Source: Thioalkalivibrio sp. HK1 (GTDB lineage: Bacteria > Pseudomonadota > Gammaproteobacteria > HK1). Taken from it: a stretch of DNA of 64,000 nt. Under the pieces are notes generated by a model that worked only from the letters and a program-made list of their open reading frames with translations, searched no databases and was not told where the DNA came from. Location of the stretch: assembly GCA_000583135.1 (NCBI GenBank), contig JFBG01000019.1, forward strand, positions 62,001 to 126,000, given 5' to 3'. Positions 18,063 to 26,675 of this stretch are shown in pieces; the stretch's first letter is position 1; each line of letters starts with the position of its first letter. Position numbers and translations under genes: made by a program.

Positions 18063-19097
18063 TCAGAGCATCAAGTCCGAGAGATTTTTTACATCCTGCG
18101 CGAATTGCTTGCGATCGGCATCGATCAGCGGGATCAGCCCTTTGTCGGCGAGATAACCATCCGGACCCCATGCCCGGTCGCGGGTGAATTCGGCCAGGAA
18201 TTCCTTCAATCCCGGGATCGTGCCGACATGCGCTTTCTTGACGTAGAAATAAAGGGCGCGAGAGACGGGGTAGGATTGATCGGAGATATTCTCGAATTCG
18301 GGGGTGGTGCCATCGATCAGCGATCCTTGGACGAGATTGGCATTTTGCTCCAAGAAGCTATAGCCGAAGATACCGAAAGCATCGGGGTTGGCATCGAGTT
18401 TTTGCACGATCAGATTGTCGTTTTCGCCGGCCTCGATATAGGCACCGTCCTCGCGCACCCCGTGGCAGATCGCCTTGTAGCGCTTGCCCTTCGATTGCTT
18501 CATCTTTTCGATGAAGTCGAAGCTTTTGCAGCCCCCCTCCATGGCCAGCTCGACGAAGGCGTCTCTGGTTCCCGACGTCGGGGGCGGACCCATCACCTCG
18601 ATCTCGATATCCGGCAAGGAGGGATCCACATCGCTCCATTTTTTATAGGGATTGGGCACGAGCTTGTCGCCGCCCTTCGGATCCGGCACCTGCTTGGCCA
18701 AGGCGAGAAATACTTGCCTCAAAGAGAGGTTCGCTCGGGGCGCTTTGCGGGAGTTGGCGAGAACGATGCCGTCGAAGCCTACCTTGACCTCGACGATCTC
18801 CTCGACTCCGTTTTTGGCGCATCGTTCGACTTCGCTCGATTTGATGCGTCTCGAGGCGTTGGTGATATCGGGATGTTTGATTCCCACACCGGCGCAAAAG
18901 AGCTTCAAGCCCCCGCCGGATCCGGTGGATTCGATGGTCGGGGTCTTGAAGGGGGTGGTTTTCCCGAACTGCTCGGCGACGACGGTGGCGAAGGGGTAGA
19001 CCGTCGAGGAGCCGACGATACTGATCTGATCCCGAGCCAAGGCTTGGGTGCAGAACAAAGCCCCCGAGAGCGCAGCGAGAGCGAGCGCGCGTTTCAT
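18063..19097 (-). CDS. pstS: phosphate-binding periplasmic protein PstS
   Basis: Periplasmic receptor delivering phosphate to PstCA. The ATG at 19097 gives 344 residues with a classic signal peptide (MKRALALAALSGALF to ALA) and a GGAG box 9 nt upstream. The mature start DQISIVGSSTVYPFA and GSGGGLKLFC, ITNASRRI, GTRDAFVE are phosphate-binding loop motifs. It heads the operon and has a PHO box about 180 bp upstream, so it is likely induced by PhoB on phosphate starvation. Confidence 0.96.
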   Translation of the reverse strand: MKRALALAALSGALFCTQALARDQISIVGSSTVYPFATVVAEQFGKTTPFKTPTIESTGSGGGLKLFCAGVGIKHPDITNASRRIKSSEVERCAKNGVEEIVEVKVGFDGIVLANSRKAPRANLSLRQVFLALAKQVPDPKGGDKLVPNPYKKWSDVDPSLPDIEIEVMGPPPTSGTRDAFVELAMEGGCKSFDFIEKMKQSKGKRYKAICHGVREDGAYIEAGENDNLIVQKLDANPDAFGIFGYSFLEQNANLVQGSLIDGTTPEFENISDQSYPVSRALYFYVKKAHVGTIPGLKEFLAEFTRDRAWGPDGYLADKGLIPLIDADRKQFAQDVKNLSDLML

Positions 19098-19594
19098 GCG
19101 TGATTTCTCCGTTGAGATGGGCAACGAACCGATTCGTCAAGGACGAGGTTTCCGATCGGATTCCTTTCGAATTCCTTGGATTTCTTCTGCTTGGAAGATC
19201 GAAGGGCCATGTCCTGTCCCTTCTTGGCGGGGCGCACTATCGCTCGACGACGTGACAATGATCGGTCATATTCATGACATAAATATGACAGTGCCGATCG
19301 TCGAAGGGCGCAAGTAGGCCAAGCGGCCAAGCGAATGGGGGTGGATCGAGGCCGGGAAAAAATGGTTGCCCGATGTTGACAACGAGGGATCGAGAAAAAG
19401 GCGAGAAAGCGAAGAGGGGACGGGGGATGATTGGCTCGAGAAGAACCATCACTGCTTAGGGGAATTCTCTCAAGTAAAGGAAGGCGGCTTTCAGGAAACC
19501 CTCATCGGGGAAAGGCCGGTGAGCCGATCCCCCGATGGGTCGATCATGCAAAGGGGCGCTTCGCTTTCATTTTGCCGAATCGCCGCGCTTGTCT
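19098..19594. other. gene-free stretch carrying the pst operon control region
   Basis: Between pstS and the stop of the next minus-strand gene. The only recognisable element is the PHO box at 19274-19291 and an adjacent imperfect palindrome around GGTCATATTCATGACAT. No convincing ORF or terminator. Confidence 0.7.
19274..19291 (-). promoter_or_regulatory. PHO box (PhoB-binding site) for pstSCAB-phoU
   Basis: On the minus strand the site reads CTGTCATATTTATGTCAT: two 7-bp PhoB half-sites (CTGTCAT and ATGTCAT) separated by a 4-bp AT spacer, matching the enterobacterial consensus layout of an 11-bp periodic repeat. Further TGAC/GTCA words follow toward pstS, which may be a third half-site. It sits upstream of the pstS ATG in the correct orientation. 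Confidence 0.88.
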
Positions 19595-21931
19595 TTATTG
19601 CGCTAAATTCGAGCTCGCGCTGTTGTTGACGAGTCCGCCACCGCCACCGGTACGCGTCAGCACTTGCGCGGTGAACTGATTGGAAGAGTGGAACTCGCAG
19701 CTCAAAGCCAAGCCTTTCCAGCGGTATCCGATCAGACTTGCGAGCTCTTCCGTTTGTATATGCCGGGTGGCCAACGGCTCGATGGCTCCCACAGATCCGC
19801 TGTATTTCTTGCCGGAGTCGTCGTAGCAGTTGACATGGGTATTGATGCACGCTTGGATAGGGGAGGTGCACCTTAGACGGATATTCGACTCCTCGGGGGA
19901 ATCGGGAGAGGGGATCGATTCGATATCCGCTTGGAATAGCCCCGGGGCTATGAGGGTGCTACGCACGGCGGCGCTGTTGTTGACCAAAACCCCGTTCCCC
20001 GATCGAGTCCAGATTTGGGAGCTGATATTCCCGGTGCTGAGCAAGGAGCAGCCCAGCCGACCCTTTCCCGACCACGAGAATCCCCCGGTATAGCGCTCGA
20101 TATCCACCATATCGAGCGATCGCGTTTCCCACGGGGCTATCGGCTCGGGTAGTTCGCCTCTAAAGACGGTTCCGTCTTGCGTGGAGCAATCGAGGCTGAC
20201 GGGGCAGGGGGAATCCTGCTTGCATTGCACCCGCAGTGTCGCCGAGTCTCTCGAAGCGGACGAGGGCAGAGCGAGGGATTGGGATCTGACCTCGGAATAG
20301 GGAGGGGGATCGTTATCGATCACCACCACCGACAGTCTTTTTCTCGGAGCGGTGATCCCCCCGGAGGCGGTCATGAAGACGGAGCCGTATTCGGTTTTCG
20401 GATCGGAATTCTCTTTCGCCCCGATGGCGATGGCTTGAGGCTGTCTCCAATTCGAGGTGTCGAAGGTCATCCTGTCCGCAGACAGCGTCAATATCGGGTT
20501 GTCGCTCGAAACATCGACGGTCACATCCGCATTCGGTCGATCGCTCAAGCTGATGAAAACCACTCCCGATTTTCCCTCGTCGATGGGCAGAGGCTCGTCC
20601 GGCGAAATAACGATATCCCCCCAAACCTGAGTGCTCGCGGTAGGGTGGTTATCCTTCACGAGGATCGATATCTTTTCTCTTGAAATCGCCCCGCCCCCGT
20701 GGCTATTGAGGAAGATGGACGAGCGATCGTCGTTCGAATCGGAATCCACCTTTGCCGAGACCGAGACCGATTGAGGGACACTCCAAATCGAGGGATAAAT
20801 GATCAACGATCTCGGGGAGATCGTCACATCGAGGTTGTCGCTCGAAAGGTTGACCCTGACCTCCGAGGTCGGCAGATCATCGAGCTGGACGGAAAAACTT
20901 TTCGAATCACCCTCCTCGATGGTCATGGATCTGTCGGAGAGGATGAGGCGCATCCGCTGCAAGGGATCGTCGCGCTCGTCGTCGATCACGTCCAGCGATA
21001 TCGTTTCATCGGGGGCGATGATCGATGGCGCGGGCATCTCGAGATTCCAGTCATCGGGATTGGAGTGGTTGGAATACAGGAACTGATCGCCGATCTCTCT
21101 TACGCCGAGGGTGATCGTGGAGCGTTCGCTTTCGGCATCGGCATCGTGATCCACGAAGACTTGGACGGTCTGCGGCTCGCTCCAAAGATTCCAAGGCGGG
21201 ATCCTGTTCCACCACTCGTCGGCCTCCCGAATGCCGGGATGGAAATACAATCTTCGCGGTTCCAAACGCACATACGGGTTATCGCTCATGATATCCACGG
21301 CGGCATAATGGGCCTTGTTAGCCGGGGCCTTCGAGAGTTTGACCTCGAAGCTCGTCGAGCCCCCTTCGTCGACTCTAAGGGAGGTCGTCGAGGGTACGAT
21401 AGTGGTTTCGCTGGGAGGATTTTGGATGTTGATCAGTAGCCAAGACGCTTTTTGCACGCCATCTATCCGGAACAAAATCGTGTAGAAGTGTTCGAGTTTG
21501 GTGTTGATACCGCGTTCGGGGGTCAAAGGTGCGGTGACCATGATTTTTTGAGGAATATTCCAATTATCGGGCGTAAAGACCATCGATTTCGGAGAAAAAC
21601 TCGGTACGAGAGTATCGAAAAAAGTGAAAGTCGGAATTCTCTCTCGGTTGACCACATTGCGAATGGTCTCGTAATCGTATAGGTAGGACCAGTCCCATAT
21701 CTCGATATTGACCGGCTCGCTCGGTTTTTCGGCGAGGCTTACCTCGGCGTATGCCGTCTTCCCCGTGAACATCGTCAACACTCTCGGGGAGACGATCACT
21801 CCGTGCTCGGTGCGTGGAAATTGATCCCAAAAACCCCGATGAGCATCCTTCAACCGATCTTCGAGGCTGGTTTCCTGCGCGATCGCCGATAACGAGCATA
21901 GGAAGATGATCGGAAAAAGAAATCGCTTCAT
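19595..21931 (-). CDS. secreted repeat protein with Calx-beta-like repeats and two four-cysteine modules
   Basis: 778 residues from the ATG at 21931 (GGAG 7 nt upstream; an ATG at 21955 lacks one). A signal peptide KRFLFPIIFLCSLSAIAQ begins the protein. Four immunoglobulin-like repeats of about 100-120 residues follow, with the pattern EGGSTSFEVKLSKAP...VRLEPRRLYF...PQTVQV...DVIDDE, the loose Calx-beta-type pattern seen in large bacterial surface proteins. The C-terminal third has two tandem modules with four cysteines each (about 570, 576, 582, 628 and 688, 695, 702, 745), each ending in an RSG/RTG...LVNNSA motif. The same module ends the 1,643-residue protein at 31155-36086. It is probably extracellular or outer-membrane associated. 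Function is not recognised. It is monocistronic with its own promoter. Confidence 0.8.
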   Translation of the reverse strand: MKRFLFPIIFLCSLSAIAQETSLEDRLKDAHRGFWDQFPRTEHGVIVSPRVLTMFTGKTAYAEVSLAEKPSEPVNIEIWDWSYLYDYETIRNVVNRERIPTFTFFDTLVPSFSPKSMVFTPDNWNIPQKIMVTAPLTPERGINTKLEHFYTILFRIDGVQKASWLLINIQNPPSETTIVPSTTSLRVDEGGSTSFEVKLSKAPANKAHYAAVDIMSDNPYVRLEPRRLYFHPGIREADEWWNRIPPWNLWSEPQTVQVFVDHDADAESERSTITLGVREIGDQFLYSNHSNPDDWNLEMPAPSIIAPDETISLDVIDDERDDPLQRMRLILSDRSMTIEEGDSKSFSVQLDDLPTSEVRVNLSSDNLDVTISPRSLIIYPSIWSVPQSVSVSAKVDSDSNDDRSSIFLNSHGGGAISREKISILVKDNHPTASTQVWGDIVISPDEPLPIDEGKSGVVFISLSDRPNADVTVDVSSDNPILTLSADRMTFDTSNWRQPQAIAIGAKENSDPKTEYGSVFMTASGGITAPRKRLSVVVIDNDPPPYSEVRSQSLALPSSASRDSATLRVQCKQDSPCPVSLDCSTQDGTVFRGELPEPIAPWETRSLDMVDIERYTGGFSWSGKGRLGCSLLSTGNISSQIWTRSGNGVLVNNSAAVRSTLIAPGLFQADIESIPSPDSPEESNIRLRCTSPIQACINTHVNCYDDSGKKYSGSVGAIEPLATRHIQTEELASLIGYRWKGLALSCEFHSSNQFTAQVLTRTGGGGGLVNNSASSNLAQ

Positions 21932-22072
21932 TGGCCGACTCCGTTTTCTATCCATAACCGTGACCGGCTTTTAAAAAAGAACGAGGATGGCAAGAGGGGG
22001 ATGCCTCTTTATTTCTCTTTCGACCCCTTCGCAGGCGATATCGGAGGAGCGATAAACGATGCGAGACACTTT

Positions 22073-22102
22073 AACATACCTTGCCCGAAATTGGAATGTC
22101 AA
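22073..22102 (-). promoter_or_regulatory. sigma70-like promoter for the secreted repeat protein
   Basis: On the minus strand a perfect TTGACA (22102-22097), an 18-bp spacer and TATGTT (22078-22073) lie about 140 bp upstream of the ATG at 21931. This leaves a leader of roughly 130 nt that contains a small AAGAGG/CCTCTT hairpin and a T-run. Confidence 0.6.
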
Positions 22103-22203
22103 GGCCGACCGGCGCAAGATGAAGAGCGAGGCGATGCCGAGTCGGCCGACGAAGGCGAAGGGGCTGCCGGTATTCGCCGAAAAGCCCGCAAGAGGGTCTA
22201 GAT

Positions 22204-23886
22204 CTACGCTCGCTCTCGATTGAATGTGGGACGGGTGCCGCTGCCGTAGAGCGACAAGGCGCCTTCTTTCCCCCCGGCATTGGGGCGCTGAAAAATCCAG
22301 TTTTGCCAGGCGCTCAGCCGCCCGAAGATGCGCGATTCCATCGTTTCTTGCCCGGGGCAGCGCAAAGTCGACTCCATACCGGTCAGGGCATCGGGGGAAA
22401 AGCCCGCTCGCTCTTCCAGCGCCAAGCGAATTTCATCCTCCCAGTCGATATCGTCGGGGATGAAACTGACCAAGCGATGCGCCTCGGATCCTTTGGCCCC
22501 CATCGGGGTCCCGATCATTCGCCGGATATCGGCGATCGCCTCCGGGTCATCCAGATAACGGGCCTCGATTCGAGACAGTCCGTTCGCCATCGGGAAGGCT
22601 CCGAAATTCGTTTCTCCCAAGCAAAGAAGAGCGCAGGCCTCCGCTTCGCCCTCGGTTGTTCGCTTAGGTGATTCATCGCAAAGCATGTAGCTGCGATCCG
22701 AGGCGAGCACCGTCTCGAGGAGGAATCCGGCGAAACAACTCCCGGGCTCGACGAGGGCGATCAGGCTGCGGGAGCTCGATTCGAGTCGTTTGAGCACTCG
22801 TTTCCAAAGGGCTTGCACTTCCCGAACGAACCAGTTCGATTCGGATTGTCGGGCAAGCAGGGTATCGTAGGCGAGGACGCGTTCCAATGAGCCGCAAGAG
22901 CGCAAGGCCAGGGTTCCGATCCCCGTTTCGTTATGGCGAAGGTGCAAGATCAGATCGTCGATCTCTCGAGCGATCGAAAGCGGCCAGAAGGCATCCCCTT
23001 GGCGGATCGTCTCCTCGGCCCCGGCCGGGGGATCTCGCTCCGGCCCCTTGATCGTCAGATGCGCGATACGGTCATCGCGTTCGATCCTCGCCTCCACGGA
23101 GCGATAGCGCAGGAGATCGGCTCCTTCGAATTCGCGTTCGATCGGATGCAGGCGGATTCCGATCGGGGTCGGGCTCTTGCAAGAGGCGCCTGCCAAGGCC
23201 TTCGCTCGCTCCTTGACGGCTTCGGAAAAACGAGAGGCGGGGGCGATTTCATCGACCAACCTCCAATCGAGCGCGCGTTGTCCGCGGATACCCTCTTCCA
23301 TCGTGCAAAAAATATCCGCCCGATCCCGTCGCACCCTTCGTTTGTCGAGCAGACGGATCAGGCCGCCGGTTGCCGGCAATACCCCGAGCAAAGGCACTTC
23401 GGGCAGCGAAACCGTGCTCGCCCCGTCATCGATCAGTACGATCCAATCTGCGGCCAGTGCCAGCTCGTAGCCGCCCCCGGCGGCCGTTCCGTTGAGGGCG
23501 GCGAGGTAGGATTGTCCGGATATCGCGCCGGCATCTTCGATGGCGCAGCGAGTCTCGTTGGTGAATTTGCAGAAATTGACCTTATCTTCATGGGAGCTCG
23601 CAGCGAGCATGCGAATATTGGCCCCGGCGGAGAAGATCCGCTCTTTATTCGAGGTGATGATCACCGCCGCCACCTCCGGGTGCTCGAAACGCAATCGCTG
23701 CACGGCATCGGCGAGTTCGATATCGACCCCCAGATCGTAGGAATTTCGCTTGAGGGCGTGGCCGGGGACGATGCCGCCGCCCTCGTCGACATCGAGGGTC
23801 AAGGTGGCGATCCTTCCTTGTCGATCGAGTCGCCAGTGGCGATATCGATCGGGAGAGGTGCGAACATCGATCGGTGAGCGTTCCAT
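22204..23886 (-). CDS. boxC: benzoyl-CoA-dihydrodiol lyase (BoxC)
   Basis: 560-residue crotonase-superfamily enzyme. In the aerobic benzoyl-CoA (box) pathway BoxC opens the 2,3-epoxybenzoyl-CoA ring after BoxA/BoxB. The N-terminal half carries the crotonase oxyanion-hole region (SAGANIRMLA and NGTAAGGGYELALAAD). The family's second half (about 270-560) with LASDRSYML, GLSRIEARYLDD and the end FGRLSAWQNWIFQRPNA matches BoxC length (about 550 residues) and terminal motif. No boxA, boxB, benzoate-CoA ligase or transport gene is adjacent, which is unusual. The ATG at 23886 faces ubiX divergently. Confidence 0.88.
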   Translation of the reverse strand: MERSPIDVRTSPDRYRHWRLDRQGRIATLTLDVDEGGGIVPGHALKRNSYDLGVDIELADAVQRLRFEHPEVAAVIITSNKERIFSAGANIRMLAASSHEDKVNFCKFTNETRCAIEDAGAISGQSYLAALNGTAAGGGYELALAADWIVLIDDGASTVSLPEVPLLGVLPATGGLIRLLDKRRVRRDRADIFCTMEEGIRGQRALDWRLVDEIAPASRFSEAVKERAKALAGASCKSPTPIGIRLHPIEREFEGADLLRYRSVEARIERDDRIAHLTIKGPERDPPAGAEETIRQGDAFWPLSIAREIDDLILHLRHNETGIGTLALRSCGSLERVLAYDTLLARQSESNWFVREVQALWKRVLKRLESSSRSLIALVEPGSCFAGFLLETVLASDRSYMLCDESPKRTTEGEAEACALLCLGETNFGAFPMANGLSRIEARYLDDPEAIADIRRMIGTPMGAKGSEAHRLVSFIPDDIDWEDEIRLALEERAGFSPDALTGMESTLRCPGQETMESRIFGRLSAWQNWIFQRPNAGGKEGALSLYGSGTRPTFNRERA

Positions 23887-24117
23887 GATTCGATCTCTTC
23901 GATTCCATCTCTTTTCGGGCGCTAAGAACGAGATTCATGAAAAAGCGATCTCGCAAAGGGAAGGTCGATTGTAGCGATTCGAATACCACGTTCGGATCCG
24001 AAGCCGCGGCGGAAGATGCAAGGGCGCATTGTGCTATCGTGCCGAGGCTTTGATCCATGCCCGAAGACGGCGATTTCTCCAAGACTTCCCAAGAATAAGC
24101 GACAAGGAAATATCCCT

Positions 24118-24705
24118 TTGAAATCTCGACCGAGACTGGTTGTCGGCATCTCCGGAGCCTCGGGGGTGATCTACGGTATTCGACTGCTGGAAATTCTGCG
24201 CAAGCAGCCGATCGAAACCCACTTGGTGATGACGAAGGCGGCGGAAATGACCATCGCCCTCGAGAGCGATTACAAACCCGCCCAAGTTCGGTCGCTGGCA
24301 TCGGTTTCCTACCCCGTCGCCGATGTGGGAGCGGCATTGAGCGGGGGATCGTTTCGCACTTTGGGGATGATCGTCGCTCCGTGTTCGGTGCGCACGATGT
24401 CGGAGATCGCCACCGGGGCGACCTCGAATCTTCTCACTCGGGCGGCGGATGTGGTGCTCAAAGAGCGTCGGCGCTTGGTATTGCTGCTGCGCGAGACTCC
24501 GCTCCACAGCGGACATCTGCGCAGCATGTTGGCGCTATCCGATGCCGGCGGCATCATCATGCCACCGGTGCCCGCTTTTTATACCCGTCCGCAAAGCGTC
24601 GAGGAGATCGTGGATCAAACCCTGGGCCGGGCTCTCGATCTTTTCGATATCGATCCCGGCATCACCCGGCGTTGGGGAGAGGATATCGGGTTTCGCAAGG
24701 GCTGA
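24118..24705 (+). CDS. ubiX: flavin prenyltransferase UbiX
   Basis: Prenylates FMN with dimethylallyl phosphate to make the prFMN cofactor of UbiD-type decarboxylases in ubiquinone synthesis. Motifs are LVVGISGASGVIYGIRLLE at the N-terminus (flavin site), IVAPCSVRTMSEIATG, RRLVLLLRETPL and the C-terminal MLALSDAGGIIMPPVPAFY. The start is uncertain. A TTG at 24118 with AAGGA 9 nt upstream gives 195 residues, the family norm. The in-frame ATG at 24016 would add 34 unconserved residues. No ubiD is nearby. Confidence 0.93.
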   Translation: MKSRPRLVVGISGASGVIYGIRLLEILRKQPIETHLVMTKAAEMTIALESDYKPAQVRSLASVSYPVADVGAALSGGSFRTLGMIVAPCSVRTMSEIATGATSNLLTRAADVVLKERRRLVLLLRETPLHSGHLRSMLALSDAGGIIMPPVPAFYTRPQSVEEIVDQTLGRALDLFDIDPGITRRWGEDIGFRKG

Positions 24706-24821
24706 AAAAGCAAGGGACTTCCATCCGCCTCCGTCTTTTTTCGATGCCTCCCCCGAGGCGACGAGTCGGAGGGTTTTTCGAAGGGGGAATTTGCCCATGC
24801 CCCGGTGGGCTCTTACAATAG

Positions 24822-24845
24822 CGCTCGATAGTACGCTCGATAGCA
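24822..24845. repeat. two 12-bp tandem repeats upstream of tRNA-Thr
   Basis: CGCTCGATAGTA then CGCTCGATAGCA, one mismatch, 60 bp before the tRNA. Confidence 0.75.
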
Positions 24846-24906
24846 TAAGAGCGACATCGAGGGAATGGGGTCGATCGAGCCCCCGCTCTCCATCGAGAAC
24901 TTGAAT

Positions 24907-24982
24907 GCCGGCTTAGCTCAGTTGGTAGAGCAGTTGCCTTGTAAGCATCAGGTCGTCAGTTCGAGTCTGACAGCCGGCACCA
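24907..24982 (+). tRNA. tRNA-Thr (TGT)
   Basis: 76-nt cloverleaf with encoded CCA. The acceptor GCCGGCT pairs with AGCCGGC, the D arm is GCTCAGTTGGTAGAGC and the T arm GTCAGTTCGAGTCTGAC. The anticodon loop CTTGTAA carries TGT at 24940-24942. The anticodon stem GTTGC/GCATC contains one T-T mismatch at its second pair. Confidence 0.94.
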
Positions 24983-25057
24983 TTTGTGGATCCCGATCCC
25001 TTACGTATCGAATCCTTTCATGAATCCTTCCATGATTTCATCAACTCGGAGATTGCG

Positions 25058-25555
25058 ATGATGGCGAGTCAACATTCAACACGAGCGGCGAGCATCGCTT
25101 TGATCGTCGGACTCGTTTTCGGGGCTTGCGGCGCTTCGGCGCAAGAGCGAGTGGCCGGGGATGATGAGGCGGAGAAAGTGATGGAAATGCGCAGCCAGAC
25201 GATGAAAGGGCTCGGAAGGTCGATGCGCACTCTCAGGGACTTTGCCCGAGGTCGAAAAGACGCCGAGGAGGCGGTGATGGCCGCCTCCGATATCGAGAAA
25301 GCATCGACCGAGATCCCCTCTCTTTTTCCCATCGGAACCGGGCTCGACGAATTTTTGGATTCCGAGGCGAAAGAAGTGATCTGGGAGGAGTGGGATGCGT
25401 TCACGGCCGCCTCGCAACAGTTGACCGAAAAGGCGGCGGCGATGGTGGCGGCGATCGAGTCTGCGGACCAAGGCCGAATCAGGGAGGCCTTCGGCGATCT
25501 CGGAAGAAACGGCTGCGGTGGTTGCCACAATCGATTCCGGGAAGAGCGGGATTGA
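25058..25555 (+). CDS. cytochrome c' / c556-type class II cytochrome c
   Basis: 165-residue periplasmic monoheme cytochrome. A signal peptide (AASIALIVGLVFGACGASAQ) is followed by a four-helix-bundle-like mature chain. The single heme motif CGGCH lies eight residues from the C-terminus, the hallmark of class II c-type cytochromes. GGAG lies about 6 nt upstream of the first of two consecutive ATG codons at 25058. It is convergent with the cytochrome b561 gene, and the two are a recurrent pair in proteobacteria, suggesting electron exchange between membrane and periplasm. Confidence 0.92.
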   Translation: MMASQHSTRAASIALIVGLVFGACGASAQERVAGDDEAEKVMEMRSQTMKGLGRSMRTLRDFARGRKDAEEAVMAASDIEKASTEIPSLFPIGTGLDEFLDSEAKEVIWEEWDAFTAASQQLTEKAAAMVAAIESADQGRIREAFGDLGRNGCGGCHNRFREERD

Positions 25556-25666
25556 AAAAATCCGGTCTCGAATCTTTGTCGATCAAGCCAAGCGCATCGA
25601 TCGAAGGGCGGTGATGCGGCCGACGGTGTTCGGTATAGGGTCTTTCGCTTCGAAGGAAACCTCGCT

Positions 25667-26452
25667 TCAAAGGAAACGTTCAGCCAAAGCGAATCCGCCG
25701 AAGAGCGAGACGGCGACGAGGATCAGCAATACCAAGGCGCGAAGCTCGGAGGCGAAACGCAACGAGGGGATGGGATCACCGTTCTTTATCCCGCCAACGG
25801 CGGAGCGCTCGATGGCGGTGCGCCCCGTCAACATCGCGGGAATGAGATTTTCTCGTTTGTAGAGGAGGTGGAAGAGGATCGCCGCAAGATGCAAGGCGAC
25901 CAGCACCAGCAGCGCATTGGCCGTTTCCTCGTGCCACTTCGCAATTTGTTGTGCCTTTTCGTAATCGATGAGAAAGGCGAGCGGCCCGGAGGCGTATCCG
26001 TCGACGTTTTCGGCAAAGATCCCCAGTGCGCAATGCACCATGAGGAGGAGCAGCATCGCCGCCACCGCAAGCCCTCCCAGAGGGTTATGACCGATCGCCC
26101 GATCCGGTTGCGATCGGAAAAACATCGTCGATAGATAGGCGACGATCTCTTGCGGCGGTCGCAGGAAATTGCGAAAGAGGGCGGAGTCGCTGCCGAGAAA
26201 TCCCCAAAGGATGCGGGTCAGGACAAGGACCGTCAAGGCCTGTCCGGCCAGAAGATGGATATCGAAGTGGCCCCGATCCCCGCTGATGTAGCACAGCACG
26301 AAAAGAAAAGCCAAAAGCCAATGGAAAATGCGGGTCGGGCGATCCCACACGCGAAAGGAAGCGGGTTTGTCGGCGCCTTCGAGCGGCGAGCGGGTTTCGT
26401 CATCGGGTCTTCTGTTCTCGCTCGATGCGGGTCGATCGGCTTTCGCTTTCAT
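25667..26452 (-). CDS. cytochrome b561 family di-heme membrane protein
   Basis: 261 residues from the ATG at 26452. Four membrane helices carry the b-heme histidines: RIFHWLLAFLFVLCY, HLLAGQALTVLVLTRILWGF, MLLLLMVHCALGIFAE and WHEETANALLVLVALHLAAILFHLL. An extra C-terminal hydrophobic helix (LRALVLLILVAVSLFGGF) gives five spans in all. It likely passes electrons from the quinone pool to periplasmic cytochrome c; the cytochrome c' gene is convergent beside it. An upstream open frame to 26656 is of low complexity, contains tandem repeats (ESRIESRIESR) and is not counted. Confidence 0.9.
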   Translation of the reverse strand: MKAKADRPASSENRRPDDETRSPLEGADKPASFRVWDRPTRIFHWLLAFLFVLCYISGDRGHFDIHLLAGQALTVLVLTRILWGFLGSDSALFRNFLRPPQEIVAYLSTMFFRSQPDRAIGHNPLGGLAVAAMLLLLMVHCALGIFAENVDGYASGPLAFLIDYEKAQQIAKWHEETANALLVLVALHLAAILFHLLYKRENLIPAMLTGRTAIERSAVGGIKNGDPIPSLRFASELRALVLLILVAVSLFGGFALAERFL

Positions 26453-26556
26453 GGCTTGTCGGGCGGCGTGCCTATCGGATGGCGTGAAAGGGAAGTGTCT
26501 GCGGAGGCAAATCGGCGATGCCGGAGTTGTTTCGCTCGATATCTCTCTTGATATCG

Positions 26557-26592
26557 TTCTCGATTCGATTCTCGATTCGATTCTCGATTCGA
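26557..26592. repeat. three perfect 12-bp tandem repeats
   Basis: TTCTCGATTCGA three times in a row in the spacer between leuC (first copy) and the b561 start. Confidence 0.9.
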
Positions 26593-26675
26593 TCTTAGGG
26601 CTTTCGAGTCTATCGATCGGTAAAGGCATCGCTGGGTGATGGCAAGCCTCACTCATCGCTCATCGAGGTTTTTGG

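Noticed and set aside
19274..19591. Possible small gene on the plus strand downstream of the PHO box
   Set aside because: The 87-codon frame at 19366-19629 overlaps the neighbouring gene, has no ribosome-binding site and no family features.
26557..26656. N-terminal extension ESRIESRIESR of the cytochrome b561 frame
   Set aside because: It is the translation of a tandem DNA repeat upstream of the better ATG at 26452, which gives the family-typical length.
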